Assembly: GCF_025822765.1 (NCBI RefSeq)
Contig: NZ_JACKUK010000016.1
Coordinates: 309,666-373,665 of the forward strand
Reading direction: 5' to 3'
Source of the DNA: Mycobacterium barrassiae
GTDB lineage: Bacteria; Actinomycetota; Actinomycetes; Mycobacteriales; Mycobacteriaceae
DNA: 64,000 nt
In this document: in pieces, positions 1 through 8,743 of the stretch
How the letters are laid out: the number at the start of each line of letters is the position of its first letter
Numbering within the stretch: position 1 is the stretch's first letter
Position numbers and translations under genes: made by a program
Notes under the pieces: generated by a model
What the model was told of the DNA's origin: nothing
Databases searched by the model: none
What the model saw: only the letters and a program-made list of their open reading frames with translations

Positions 1-282
1 GTTCGCCATGTCGATGAAACCCGAAAACAGCCCGTGCACAAAAATTAACAACGGTTCTGTGCGGCTTTCGGCCTCCTCCCGCGAACGGATCGTCTCGAAG
101 CGGGACACCAGCAAGTTGCTGAGCACAAGACCGGGCCCCAGCAGTGCAAGTGTCGCCAACACGTTGAGCCAAAAATTGTGGAAGTCGACTGACGAGCCAC
201 GCCAGATCGCTGCGGCACTGTAAGAACACCGCCGGTAGTCAGACTCAAAGGGAGGAAGTCTTTGCGGCGAGCTGCAATCCAC
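1..282 (-). CDS. Truncated membrane-anchored protein of unknown function (N-terminal part)
   Basis: Reading the minus strand from a GTG at 282 gives 94 codons that run off the window edge. After about 35 residues comes a hydrophobic stretch (LATLALLGPGLVLSNLL), then a charged segment (RFETIRSREEAESR) and a second mildly hydrophobic run (LLIFVHGLFSGF). The layout fits a small membrane protein with a cytoplasmic loop. This frame was chosen over the longer competing minus frame starting at 308 because its composition is protein-like, whereas the other gives a Cys/Arg/Trp-rich shadow. There is no clear ribosome-binding site, so the true start may differ. The gene is divergent from the Abi-alpha gene at 399. 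I do not recognise the family. Confidence 0.45.
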   Translation of the reverse strand, partial: MDCSSPQRLPPFESDYRRCSYSAAAIWRGSSVDFHNFWLNVLATLALLGPGLVLSNLLVSRFETIRSREEAESRTEPLLIFVHGLFSGFIDMAN

Positions 283-398
283 TTAGTGATCTTGCTGCCT
301 ACGGACATAGCGATCAGTTTCCCTCATTCGCCCAATGGCAACGCCCCCGCCCTCGCGCATCGTCCCGGTCCGCTCAGGGCCGAAGTAGCGTGTAGCGC

Positions 399-1235
399 AT
401 GGTGGAACCTTCGATCGGTGCAGCGAAAGCGATTGAGTCGGTGGGTAAGGGTGTCTCCGAAGCGACGGGGAACGTGCTGACCCGCATGTTTGGCCCGGCA
501 GGGGACGAAATCGGAGAGTATCTTCGCCGCAACCTCCATTACCGGCTGAACAACGCAGAGAAGATCGCCGAAAAGGCGGAGCGCAAGCTTGAGAAACAGG
601 CTCGCAAGAATGGCACGGTTGCGCCGAGGCTCGCATGGACATTGCTTGAAGAGGGAACCTACAGCGACGACGAACTGATGACGGACTACCTAGGTGGCGT
701 ACTGGCTGCGGGGATCACACCAAGCGGCAGGGATGACCGGGGAGTCTCGTGGTCGAAGATGATTACTTCGATGAGCGCCTTGCAGCTTCGTGCGCACTTT
801 ATTTTCTATCGAGAGTGGGCGCTTGCGTTGCACGGGAAAACCGATATCGACCTAAGGACGGACGACGGCATCACCAAGGCGGTCATGTACGTGAACGACG
901 AAGAGCTGACCCCAATCCTCGCTGAAGTCGTTCCTGACCTCTCCCAGGATGCGGTAGTTACGGATGTCCTCACCGGACTGTTGCGGTTTGACTTGATTGG
1001 TGACGGATATCTGATCGGCAACCCGAAGGAAATGGATAGGCCATTCCCAGAAGGTCTGCCTTTCCCAGAGGTTTTCCGCGTTCACCCAACGATCACCGGT
1101 CTTACTCTGTTCGGCTGGGGGTGCGGGCTAGCCGACATTCACCCTTTGGAGTTCACTCGGACGACCGAATTTTTGGACGTAGATGTACCGATTGCTCGTC
1201 CGAGCGTCTTCCTGCCCGACGCGGGGACCGACTGA
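399..1235 (+). CDS. Abi-alpha (DUF4393) family protein, candidate abortive-infection gene
   Basis: This 278-residue protein has the hallmarks of the Abi-alpha/DUF4393 family. A Gly/Ala-rich N-terminus leads into FGPAGDEIGEYLRR (about residues 32-45), then a charged helical stretch rich in Lys/Glu/Ala (45-70). The family's acidic LLEEGTYSDDELMTDYLG block follows at about 82-99. The family name comes from lactococcal abortive-infection systems, in which infected cells stop growing or die. That role here is inference from family membership. It has no co-directional neighbour, and a membrane-protein gene lies divergently upstream. Codon use looks less GC-biased than in the flanking metabolic genes, which would suit acquired DNA. 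The C-terminal 80 residues are less conserved and unassigned. Confidence 0.7.
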   Translation: MVEPSIGAAKAIESVGKGVSEATGNVLTRMFGPAGDEIGEYLRRNLHYRLNNAEKIAEKAERKLEKQARKNGTVAPRLAWTLLEEGTYSDDELMTDYLGGVLAAGITPSGRDDRGVSWSKMITSMSALQLRAHFIFYREWALALHGKTDIDLRTDDGITKAVMYVNDEELTPILAEVVPDLSQDAVVTDVLTGLLRFDLIGDGYLIGNPKEMDRPFPEGLPFPEVFRVHPTITGLTLFGWGCGLADIHPLEFTRTTEFLDVDVPIARPSVFLPDAGTD

Positions 1236-1398
1236 CTCTCCTACCAATCTCGGGCCGCAGTGGGGCCGCAGTTGGTGCCGTTTGGCAGTCTTGATTGTTC
1301 GTGATATTGCCTGTCCAGGCGCTATTTCTCCACGGTTTCCAACAACGTCACATCACCGTAAAAGGCCAGTTGAACGATGCTCTACATTTTGTGAGTCG

Positions 1399-1464
1399 TC
1401 GCCGAGTGTGGGGGAGGTCCATCCCTATATGGGATCTGGTGACTCGCATTCCCGCACTCGGCGA
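1399..1464. terminator. Long inverted repeat between convergent genes, probable bidirectional terminator
   Basis: TCGCCGAGTGTGGG at 1399-1412 pairs with CCCGCACTCGGCGA at 1451-1464, 13 of 14 positions. The loop contains a second small hairpin, ATCCC-TATAT-GGGAT (1421-1435). It lies between the ends of the Abi-alpha gene (1235, plus) and the CstR gene (1480, minus), where a shared terminator is expected. There is no T-tract, which is common for mycobacterial terminators. Nothing else is evident in the 1236-1479 gap apart from a short tandem GGGCCGCAGT-type repeat near 1252. Confidence 0.55.
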
Positions 1465-1479
1465 TCCCTCGTTCGGTGC

Positions 1480-2695
<1,216 letters not shown>

Positions 2696-2700
2696 GATCG

Positions 2701-3291
2701 CTACTTCGCTTTCCGGTCGCCTGCGGATCCGACCAGCTGCGACACAACCGTCGAGGCGTCGCATCTGGCGCCGCGGTTGTACGGCAGCTTCGACAGCGCC
2801 ATTCCCATTGCGCAGGTGTTCGTCAGCGACGCGAAGGTCAATCCGCCCCCGATCGCCGCGGCGACCCACTTGAGTTTCGGCGCGCCGATGCTGGCAAGAA
2901 TGCTGGTCAGCACGATTGAACCAGCGACGAGGCGGACCTGGCGCTCGAGATCCCACCGCGGTGCGCCGCGGTTGACGGCGAAGCCCTTGGCTTCCCAGGC
3001 GACGATCCCGCCGTCGAGGATGTGCACATTTCCCAGCCCGGCTGCCCGCAGAGTCTCTTCGGCCTGCGCTGCCCGCTGCCCGGAACGACAGACCAGTACC
3101 ACCTCTTCGTCGAGGTGTTTGGTGATCTCGTCCCGGTGTTCGCGCAACAGGTCCAGGGGAACGTTGTAGGCGCCGGCGATGTGCGCAGTCTCAAATTCAC
3201 CAGGGGTTCGGACGTCGAGAACTCGCGGCGGCGCATCCGAACTGAGGCGTTCGCTGAGGTCCTGCGAATCGATCATGGTGGGAGCGGTCAT
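2701..3291 (-). CDS. Rhodanese fused to a DUF2892 membrane domain (YgaP-like sulfurtransferase)
   Basis: The 196-residue protein combines a single rhodanese domain (about residues 8-105) with a C-terminal DUF2892 membrane region (about 110-165) of two hydrophobic helices. The rhodanese active-site loop is intact: VLVCRSGQRAAQ with a catalytic Cys. E. coli YgaP has this architecture and moves sulfane sulfur at the inner membrane. Here it probably carries persulfide sulfur made by SQR, or delivers it to the dioxygenases. It is the first gene of the minus arm, upstream of tauE and cstR, and is divergent from pdo at 3498 across a promoter with four operator-like sites. Three more Cys lie in the last 40 residues. 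Confidence 0.88.
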   Translation of the reverse strand: MTAPTMIDSQDLSERLSSDAPPRVLDVRTPGEFETAHIAGAYNVPLDLLREHRDEITKHLDEEVVLVCRSGQRAAQAEETLRAAGLGNVHILDGGIVAWEAKGFAVNRGAPRWDLERQVRLVAGSIVLTSILASIGAPKLKWVAAAIGGGLTFASLTNTCAMGMALSKLPYNRGARCDASTVVSQLVGSAGDRKAK

Positions 3292-3346
3292 GGTGATCGG
3301 GTCCTTTCGGATGGGCCGGCGGTGACGAAAGCCTCTAGAGACTTCG

Positions 3347-3453
3347 ATACCACTGGGGGTATGTTGAGAACACTAGAGAAACATACCCCCATGGGTATTG
3401 TCAAGACGGGAATAACATACCCCATAGGGTACTTGACATACCCGTAGGGGTAT
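3347..3453. promoter_or_regulatory. Divergent promoter with four CstR-type operator palindromes
   Basis: Four 16-bp elements of one design occur here: 3347-3362 (ATACCACTGGGGGTAT, imperfect), 3383-3398 (ATACCCCCATGGGTAT), 3417-3432 (ATACCCCATAGGGTAC) and 3438-3453 (ATACCCGTAGGGGTAT). The last two start 21 bp apart, two helical turns. A consensus-like -35 hexamer TTGACA (3433-3438) abuts the last site, so repressor binding there would block transcription of the plus arm. The site nearest 3347 faces the rhodanese gene. CsoR-family tetramers are known to bind GC-rich pseudo-palindromes of this sort; assignment to the CstR-like protein at 1480 is inference. Confidence 0.75.
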
Positions 3454-3497
3454 ATGCCAGGATGGCAAGACCCGACCTGAACGAAAGGACCCAGGCC

Positions 3498-4877
3498 ATG
3501 AAATTCATCCAGTACTACTTGGACTGCCTGTCGCACGCGTCGTACCTGGTGGCCGACGAAACCACTGGGCGCGCAGTCGTTGTCGACCCGCAGCGCGATA
3601 TCGCCGAGTATCTGGCGGACGCCAAGGAACTCGGATTGACGATCGAACTGGTCATCGAAACCCACTTCCACGCCGACTTCCTGTCCGGCCACCTGGAACT
3701 GGCGAAGGCGACCGGGGCCAAGATCGTCTACTCGTCGGTCGCGGAGACCGAGTTCGAGTCGATGGGGGTCGCCGACGGCGAACGGTATTCGCTCGGCGAC
3801 GTCACGCTGGAGTTTCGCCATACCCCGGGACACACCCCGGAATCGCTGAGCATCGTGGTCTACGAACATGCCGATGACGAGACCCCGTACGGCGTCCTGA
3901 CCGGCGACGCGCTCTTCATCGGCGACGTCGGTCGCCCCGACCTCCTGGCATCGATCGGCTTCACCCGCGAGGAACTGGCCGACAAGCTGTACGACTCGCT
4001 GCACGACAAGCTGATGACGCTTCCCGACGCCACCCGGGTGTACCCGGCGCACGGCGCGGGATCGGCGTGCGGCAAGAACCTGTCGACCGATCTGTGGTCG
4101 ACGATGGGGGACCAGAAGGCGACGAACTACGCGCTGCGGGCACCCGACAAGGCGACGTTCATGAACCTCGTCACCGAGGGCCAGCCGCCCGCGCCCGGGT
4201 ACTTCGTCTACGACGCAATCCTCAACCGCAAGGACCGCGAATTGCTCGACGAGACCAAGATACCGACGGCGATGACCTACGAACAGGTCCGCAAGGCGAT
4301 CGACGGCGGAGCGGTCTTGGTCGACGGACGCACCCCCGAAGAATTCGCGCAGGGCCACTTGCGTGGCGCGATCAACATCGGACTCGAAGGTCGCTACGCC
4401 GAATTCGCCGGATCGGTTTTGCCGTCCGACGTCGACGTGGTCCTGTTCACCGAGCCCGGCCAAGAGCTGGAAGGCAAGAACCGGCTCGCCCGAATCGGAT
4501 TCGACCGGGTGATCGGCTACCTGGCCGAGCCGTATCAGGCGATGTTCGCCCATCAGGAAGACGTCCAGGTGGCCTCTCGGTTGACCGCGAAGGCGTTCGA
4601 CGAGCGGGCATCTGAGCTCACCGACCTGCAGATCGTCGACGTCCGCAACCCGGGCGAGGTCGAGGCCGGAACCATCCCGAACGCGGTCCCGATTCCAGTG
4701 GGGCAGTTGCCCACCCGAGTGGACGAGCTCGATCCCACCAAGCCGACTGTCGTGTACTGCGCAGGCGGATACCGGTCCTCGGTCGCGGCAAGCCTGTTGA
4801 GGCAGAAAGGTTTCACCGACGTGAGCGACATCCTCGGCGGCTACGGCGCCTGGGAAGAAGCCATTCAGAGCGCCTGA
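3498..4877 (+). CDS. pdo: Persulfide dioxygenase fused to two rhodanese domains (ETHE1-like MBL-fold)
   Basis: The 459-residue protein starts with a metallo-beta-lactamase-fold domain of ETHE1/persulfide dioxygenase type (residues 1-240). Its metal motif ETHFHADFLSGH supplies His56, His58 and Asp60, with further candidate ligands in TPGHTPES, GDVGRPDL and YPAHG. Such enzymes oxidise glutathione or other low-molecular-weight persulfides to sulfite. Two rhodanese modules follow: the first (about 255-345) has no Cys in the active-site loop (LFTEPGQE), and the second (about 365-455) has CAGGYRSS with catalytic Cys421. The start at 3498 follows AAAGGA at 3484-3489; the open frame upstream of it is unsupported. 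It is the first gene of the plus operon, and sqr follows 20 bp downstream. Confidence 0.88.
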   Translation: MKFIQYYLDCLSHASYLVADETTGRAVVVDPQRDIAEYLADAKELGLTIELVIETHFHADFLSGHLELAKATGAKIVYSSVAETEFESMGVADGERYSLGDVTLEFRHTPGHTPESLSIVVYEHADDETPYGVLTGDALFIGDVGRPDLLASIGFTREELADKLYDSLHDKLMTLPDATRVYPAHGAGSACGKNLSTDLWSTMGDQKATNYALRAPDKATFMNLVTEGQPPAPGYFVYDAILNRKDRELLDETKIPTAMTYEQVRKAIDGGAVLVDGRTPEEFAQGHLRGAINIGLEGRYAEFAGSVLPSDVDVVLFTEPGQELEGKNRLARIGFDRVIGYLAEPYQAMFAHQEDVQVASRLTAKAFDERASELTDLQIVDVRNPGEVEAGTIPNAVPIPVGQLPTRVDELDPTKPTVVYCAGGYRSSVAASLLRQKGFTDVSDILGGYGAWEEAIQSA

Positions 4878-4897
4878 GTAGTCCGAGGGAGAAGATC

Positions 4898-6100
4898 ATG
4901 ACCACCACAGCCAAACACCAGATCCTCATCGTCGGCGGCGGAACGGCCGGCATCACCGTCGCGGCCCGGATGCTCCGCAAGGGCTACACCGATGTCGCGG
5001 TGATCGAACCGTCGAGCACGCACTACTACCAGCCGCTGTGGACGCTGGTGGGCGGTGGGCAGGCGAAGGCCTCGTCCACTGAGCGTCCCGAGTCCTCGGT
5101 CATACCGAAAGGTGCGACATGGATCAAGAACGCGGCCAACGCCTTTGATCCGGAGAACAACACGGTCATGTGCGCGGACGGAGCCACCTACGGCTATGAC
5201 GTGCTCGTCGTGTGTCCCGGCATCCAACTCGACTGGAAGAGCACCGAGGGGCTGGAGGACGCCCTGGGCCGCGACGGTGTGTCGTCGAACTACCGGTTCG
5301 ACCTCGCGCCGCGCACTTGGGACTTCATTCGCACCCTGACATCCGGCACCGCGGTGTTCACCGTTCCGTCCGGCGCGATCAAGTGCGCCGGGGCTCCGCA
5401 GAAGATCGCGTACCTGGCATCGGACTATTGGCGAAAGAAGGGAGTGCTCAACGACATCGACGTCCATCTCGTCATGCCGGGACCACGCCCCTTCGGTATT
5501 CCCGCGATCGCCGACAGCCTCGACAAAGTCATCGCCGACTACGGAATCACGCTGCACAGCAGTTCCGAGCTGACCTCTGTCGACGCCGCGTCGCACAAGG
5601 CCGGCATCACCAGCGTCGGCCCGGGCGGCACCGACACGATGCTTCGTTACGACGTGTTGCACGCCGTACCGCGCCAGTCGGCGCCGGACTGGATCAAGTC
5701 CAGTCCACTGTCGACCGGCGATGCGGCGGGTTATGTTGAGATCGACAAGCACACGATGCAACACGTGCGCTATCCCAACGTCTTCAGCCTCGGTGACGCC
5801 GGATCGTCGCCGAACTCGAAGACCGGGGCTGCGATTCGCAAGCAGGCCCCCGTCGTCGTCGAAAACATCGACTCGTTCCTGAAGAACGAACCGTTGCGGG
5901 CTTCTTACAACGGCTACTCGTCGTGCCCGATCATCACGTCGTCACACGCGATGCTGCTGGCGGAGTTCGACTACGACCTGAACCTGGAACCGACATTCCC
6001 GCTGCTCGACCCCACGAAACCGCATCGGGCTTACTGGTACCTGAAGAAGTACGGACTCCCGTTCATGTACTGGAATCTGATGCTCAAGGGGCTGGCCTAG
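4898..6100 (+). CDS. sqr: Sulfide:quinone oxidoreductase
   Basis: The 400-residue flavoprotein opens with an FAD-binding Rossmann motif (LIVGGGTAGITVAARM, residues 10-25). SQR-type landmarks follow: YYQPLWTLVGGG, KCAGAPQKIAYL with a candidate redox Cys at 163, and a C-terminal FSLGDAGSSPNSKTGAA flavin motif. Additional Cys lie at VVCPG and SSCPI. SQR oxidises H2S to persulfide or polysulfide and passes electrons to the quinone pool at the inner face of the membrane. Overall form and the short C-terminal amphipathic tail (YWNLMLKGLA) suggest the type II (mitochondrial-like) group. It lies between the dioxygenase fusion and thioredoxin, forming the usual H2S-persulfide-sulfite sequence. GGGAGAAG precedes the start. 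Confidence 0.88.
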   Translation: MTTTAKHQILIVGGGTAGITVAARMLRKGYTDVAVIEPSSTHYYQPLWTLVGGGQAKASSTERPESSVIPKGATWIKNAANAFDPENNTVMCADGATYGYDVLVVCPGIQLDWKSTEGLEDALGRDGVSSNYRFDLAPRTWDFIRTLTSGTAVFTVPSGAIKCAGAPQKIAYLASDYWRKKGVLNDIDVHLVMPGPRPFGIPAIADSLDKVIADYGITLHSSSELTSVDAASHKAGITSVGPGGTDTMLRYDVLHAVPRQSAPDWIKSSPLSTGDAAGYVEIDKHTMQHVRYPNVFSLGDAGSSPNSKTGAAIRKQAPVVVENIDSFLKNEPLRASYNGYSSCPIITSSHAMLLAEFDYDLNLEPTFPLLDPTKPHRAYWYLKKYGLPFMYWNLMLKGLA

Positions 6101-6135
6101 CAATTCGACTTCGCCAATCAAAGAAAGGCACTGCA

Positions 6136-6498
6136 ATGACAATCAAGAACCTCTCCGCCACCGACTTCGAGTCCACGATCACCGACAACCCGATCGTGTT
6201 GATCGACTTCTGGGCCTCCTGGTGCGGACCGTGCCGATCCTTCGCCCCGGTCTTCGACCGCTCGGCGCAATCGCACCCCGACGTGGTGCACGCCAAGGTC
6301 GACACCGAAGCGCAGCAGCAATTGGCCGCGGCGTTGGAGATCCAATCGATCCCGACCATCATGGCCTTCCGTGACGGCGTGCTCGTCTACCGCCAGCCTG
6401 GTGCCCTGCCTGCGGCCGCGCTCGAGGACCTGATCACCCGGGTCAAGGCGCTCGACATGGCCGAGGTCCACGCCAAGATCGCCGCGGCGAAGTCCTGA
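6136..6498 (+). CDS. trx: Thioredoxin
   Basis: The 120-residue protein has the thioredoxin fold with active site WASWCGPC (Cys30, Cys33) and the cis-Pro motif SIPT near residue 75. It lies 35 bp after sqr, with GAAAGG upstream of the ATG. In this operon the likely task is reductive release of H2S or sulfane sulfur from protein persulfides, or electron supply to the peroxiredoxin two genes on. The long open frame beginning at 5923 inside sqr is not a plausible start. Confidence 0.9.
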   Translation: MTIKNLSATDFESTITDNPIVLIDFWASWCGPCRSFAPVFDRSAQSHPDVVHAKVDTEAQQQLAAALEIQSIPTIMAFRDGVLVYRQPGALPAAALEDLITRVKALDMAEVHAKIAAAKS

Positions 6499-6524
6499 CC
6501 GCATTCACCAGGAAGGACGATCCA

Positions 6525-6701
6525 ATGTGCTACCCCGAGCGGTGCCCCCGCTGCGGCAAAACCGGCTGGGCCGGCTGCGGTCAACACGTCGACGACGTGA
6601 TGAGCTCGGTGCCCCCGGCTCAACGCTGCACCTGCGACAACGATTCGCCGCCCAAGCCGACAGCCACCATCACCACGCCATCTCACCGCCGACCAAGATA
6701 G
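6525..6701 (+). CDS. Small Cys-rich protein, zinc-ribbon-like
   Basis: This 58-residue ORF starts at an ATG after a good AGGAAGGA site. It carries seven Cys, arranged as CYPERCPRCGKTGWAGCG followed by QRCTC. CPRCG resembles one knuckle of a zinc ribbon, and WAGCGQHVD is a second conserved-looking block; the last 20 residues are low complexity. I recall small actinobacterial proteins of the same CxxxxCPxCGKxxWxGCGxH form annotated only as hypothetical. It is tightly placed between trx (27 bp) and the peroxiredoxin (10 bp), so it is almost certainly translated with them. A metal- or persulfide-binding role is a guess. Confidence 0.8.
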   Translation: MCYPERCPRCGKTGWAGCGQHVDDVMSSVPPAQRCTCDNDSPPKPTATITTPSHRRPR

Positions 6702-6711
6702 AGGGACCGCC

Positions 6712-7437
6712 ATGACCACCATCGAAACCCCCGCGCCCGTGACCCCCATGCCGCGCATCGGTGATCCGGCACCGGCCTTCACCGCCCAGACCACCCAGGG
6801 CGAAATCAACTTCCCTGCCGACTACGCCGGCAAGTGGGTCATCTTCTTCTCCCACCCGGCCGACTTCACCCCGGTCTGCACCAGCGAGTTCATGACGTTC
6901 GCCACGATGCAGGAGCAGTTCGCGGCCTACCACACCGAACTCGTCGGCCTGTCGGTCGACGGTCTCTACAGCCACATCGCCTGGTTGCGGACCATCAAGG
7001 AGAAGATCTCCTACCGCGACATGAGGGACGTCGAGGTCACCTTCCCGCTGATCGAGGACGTCTCGATGGAGGTTGCCCGCAAGTACGGGATGATCATGCC
7101 GGGCGAGGATTCGACGAAGGCCGTCCGCGCGGTGTTCGTCATCGATCCCAAGGGCACGATCCGCGCCGTCATCTACTACCCGCTGAGCCTGGGCCGAAAC
7201 TTCGACGAGTTGTTGCGCGTCATCCAGGCCCTGCAGACAGCCGACCACTTCTCGGTCGCGACACCGGCCGACTGGCGCCCCGGCGACCGGGTCATCGTGC
7301 CGCCTGCCGGCTCTTGTGGAACTGCCAAGGAGCGGATGGACGGCCACGTCGACGGCGTCGAGTGCGAGGACTGGTTCTTCTGCACCAAGGAGATCTCCGC
7401 GCAGGAAGTCGAGGCCGCCATTCGCGCTGACCAATAG
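6712..7437 (+). CDS. Peroxiredoxin, Prx6/archaeal-type 1-Cys-like AhpC/TSA
   Basis: The 241-residue peroxiredoxin has the peroxidatic motif HPADFTPVCTSEF with Cys56 and the long C-terminal dimerisation region typical of the Prx6 group. That region includes the RVIVPP sequence and a Cys pair (VECEDWFFCTK) near 216-224, plus SCGT at about 202. It reduces H2O2 or organic peroxides using thiols. In a persulfide operon it may limit peroxide made during sulfide oxidation, or reduce thiol persulfide derivatives. AGAGGGA precedes the ATG. It is separated from the next gene by 63 bp that contain an internal operator-like site. Confidence 0.9.
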   Translation: MTTIETPAPVTPMPRIGDPAPAFTAQTTQGEINFPADYAGKWVIFFSHPADFTPVCTSEFMTFATMQEQFAAYHTELVGLSVDGLYSHIAWLRTIKEKISYRDMRDVEVTFPLIEDVSMEVARKYGMIMPGEDSTKAVRAVFVIDPKGTIRAVIYYPLSLGRNFDELLRVIQALQTADHFSVATPADWRPGDRVIVPPAGSCGTAKERMDGHVDGVECEDWFFCTKEISAQEVEAAIRADQ

Positions 7438-7454
7438 GGCACGCTGGACAGTGA

Positions 7455-7470
7455 ATACCCCCATGGGTAA
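7455..7470. promoter_or_regulatory. Internal operator-like palindrome
   Basis: ATACCCCCATGGGTAA is identical to the 3383-3398 site except for the last base. It lies 18 bp after the peroxiredoxin stop and 31 bp before the DUF302 start, so it could give the DUF302-tauE-pdo2 section its own repressor-controlled promoter. Confidence 0.6.
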
Positions 7471-7500
7471 CGTGGGCAGAGTCGGTGAAAGGAGGCGAAC

Positions 7501-7914
7501 ATGGCACTTGCCATATCGACCAAACTGCGGGCGTCGTTCGACGACGCGGTAGAGATGACCCGAAAAGCCCTGTCTGACCAAGGGTTTGGAGTTCTGACCG
7601 AGATCGATGTCAAGGCCACGTTGAAACAAAAGCTGGGCGAAGACATGGAGAACTATCTGATCCTCGGGGCGTGCAACCCGCCATTGGCACACCGCGCGGT
7701 CAACGTGGATCGAAAGATCGGGTTGCTGTTGCCGTGCAACGTGGTGGTCCGCTCGGATCCTGCCCATGACGGCACCGTGATCGTCGACGCGATGGACCCC
7801 CAGATCATGGTTCAGGTGGCTGACGAGCCGGGCCTGCGTGAGGTTGCCGACGACGCGGCCGCAAAGCTGCATGCCGCGATCGACGCGCTGTCCCAAACGG
7901 CGTCCGCGAAATAG
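7501..7914 (+). CDS. DUF302 domain protein
   Basis: The 137-residue protein is a single DUF302 domain. The landmarks are LSDQGFGVLTEIDVKATL, YLILGACNPPLAHRA and GLLLPCNVVV. Cys in the ACNPP and LLPCN blocks recurs across the family. No reaction is established for DUF302; members often lie beside sulfur-oxidation, rhodanese or metal genes. Here it sits in the persulfide operon with a strong AAAGGAGG site and its own upstream operator-like element. A role in binding or sensing sulfane sulfur would fit the context but is inference. Confidence 0.85.
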   Translation: MALAISTKLRASFDDAVEMTRKALSDQGFGVLTEIDVKATLKQKLGEDMENYLILGACNPPLAHRAVNVDRKIGLLLPCNVVVRSDPAHDGTVIVDAMDPQIMVQVADEPGLREVADDAAAKLHAAIDALSQTASAK

Positions 7915-7950
7915 CTGGAGCCCCGCGATGTGCGGGCGAAGGTATAAAAA

Positions 7951-8724
7951 GTGAGCATCGGGATCGCCCTCGCGCTGGGCGCCGTGATCGGTGTGTTGCT
8001 GGGCTTGCTCGGCGGTGGCGGATCCATCCTTGCGGTACCGGCACTGGTCTACATATTGGGTCTTGGTGTCGAACATGCGATTCCGATGTCCCTGATCGTG
8101 ATCGGCATCGCCTCCGCGGTCGGTGCGCTACCCAAGGTCCGCGCTCAGCAGGTGCAGTGGCGACTGGCGGGAATCTTCGCGGCTGCCGGTATCCCGGCCA
8201 CGTTCATCGGCACCGCGGTCGGCAAGCACCTGCCGCAGTCGGTCCTACTGATCGGCTTTGCGTCGGTGATGGTGGTGGCCGGAATTCGGATGCTGCAGGA
8301 AACGGGGGACACCGGAACCGCCTGCAGTGTGGGTGACTCCGGAATCAACTGGCGCCGTTGCGCCCCGCGGTCGATCCCCGCCGGATTCGTCGTGGGTCTG
8401 TTGACAGGGCTGTTCGGTGTCGGGGGCGGCTTTCTGATCATCCCGGCGTTGGTGCTGATGCTCGGTGTGGAGATGCCGATCGCCATCGGCACCTCGCTGA
8501 TCATCATCGTCGCCAATTCCGCAGCCGGCGTGATTTCCCATCTGGGCGGCGGCGGCATCGACTGGTCGATCACCGCCGCGTTCGTCGGCACCGCGATCGT
8601 CGGTTCACTCGTCGCCGGTCACTACGGCACCACGCTCGAAACGGCCAGACTCCAGCGCTGGTTCGCCTACCTCGTCTTCGTCGTGGCGGGCTACGTGCTG
8701 CTGGACACCATCGTTCTTCGCTGA
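7951..8724 (+). CDS. Second TauE/SafE-family exporter
   Basis: The 257-residue membrane protein has the two-half TauE/SafE layout: LLGLLGGGGSILAVPAL near residue 18 and GLFGVGGGFLIIPALVLML near 155. It starts at GTG 7951. It is shorter than the paralogue at 1820, lacking the Cys-containing C-terminal tail. With a dioxygenase on each side of the operon, export of sulfite or thiosulfate is the likely role. DUF302 is 36 bp upstream and the second dioxygenase fusion 19 bp downstream. Confidence 0.87.
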   Translation: MSIGIALALGAVIGVLLGLLGGGGSILAVPALVYILGLGVEHAIPMSLIVIGIASAVGALPKVRAQQVQWRLAGIFAAAGIPATFIGTAVGKHLPQSVLLIGFASVMVVAGIRMLQETGDTGTACSVGDSGINWRRCAPRSIPAGFVVGLLTGLFGVGGGFLIIPALVLMLGVEMPIAIGTSLIIIVANSAAGVISHLGGGGIDWSITAAFVGTAIVGSLVAGHYGTTLETARLQRWFAYLVFVVAGYVLLDTIVLR

Positions 8725-8743
8725 GACCTCTGAAAAGGATCCC

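Noticed and set aside
1252-1300. Possible attachment site or tRNA 3' end near the Abi-alpha gene
   Set aside because: The repeated GGGCCGCAGT is too short and no tRNA-like fold was found.
3288-4553. 421-residue open frame on the minus strand over the persulfide dioxygenase gene
   Set aside because: It covers the operator region and lies antisense to a gene with intact catalytic motifs; composition is typical of a high-GC shadow frame.
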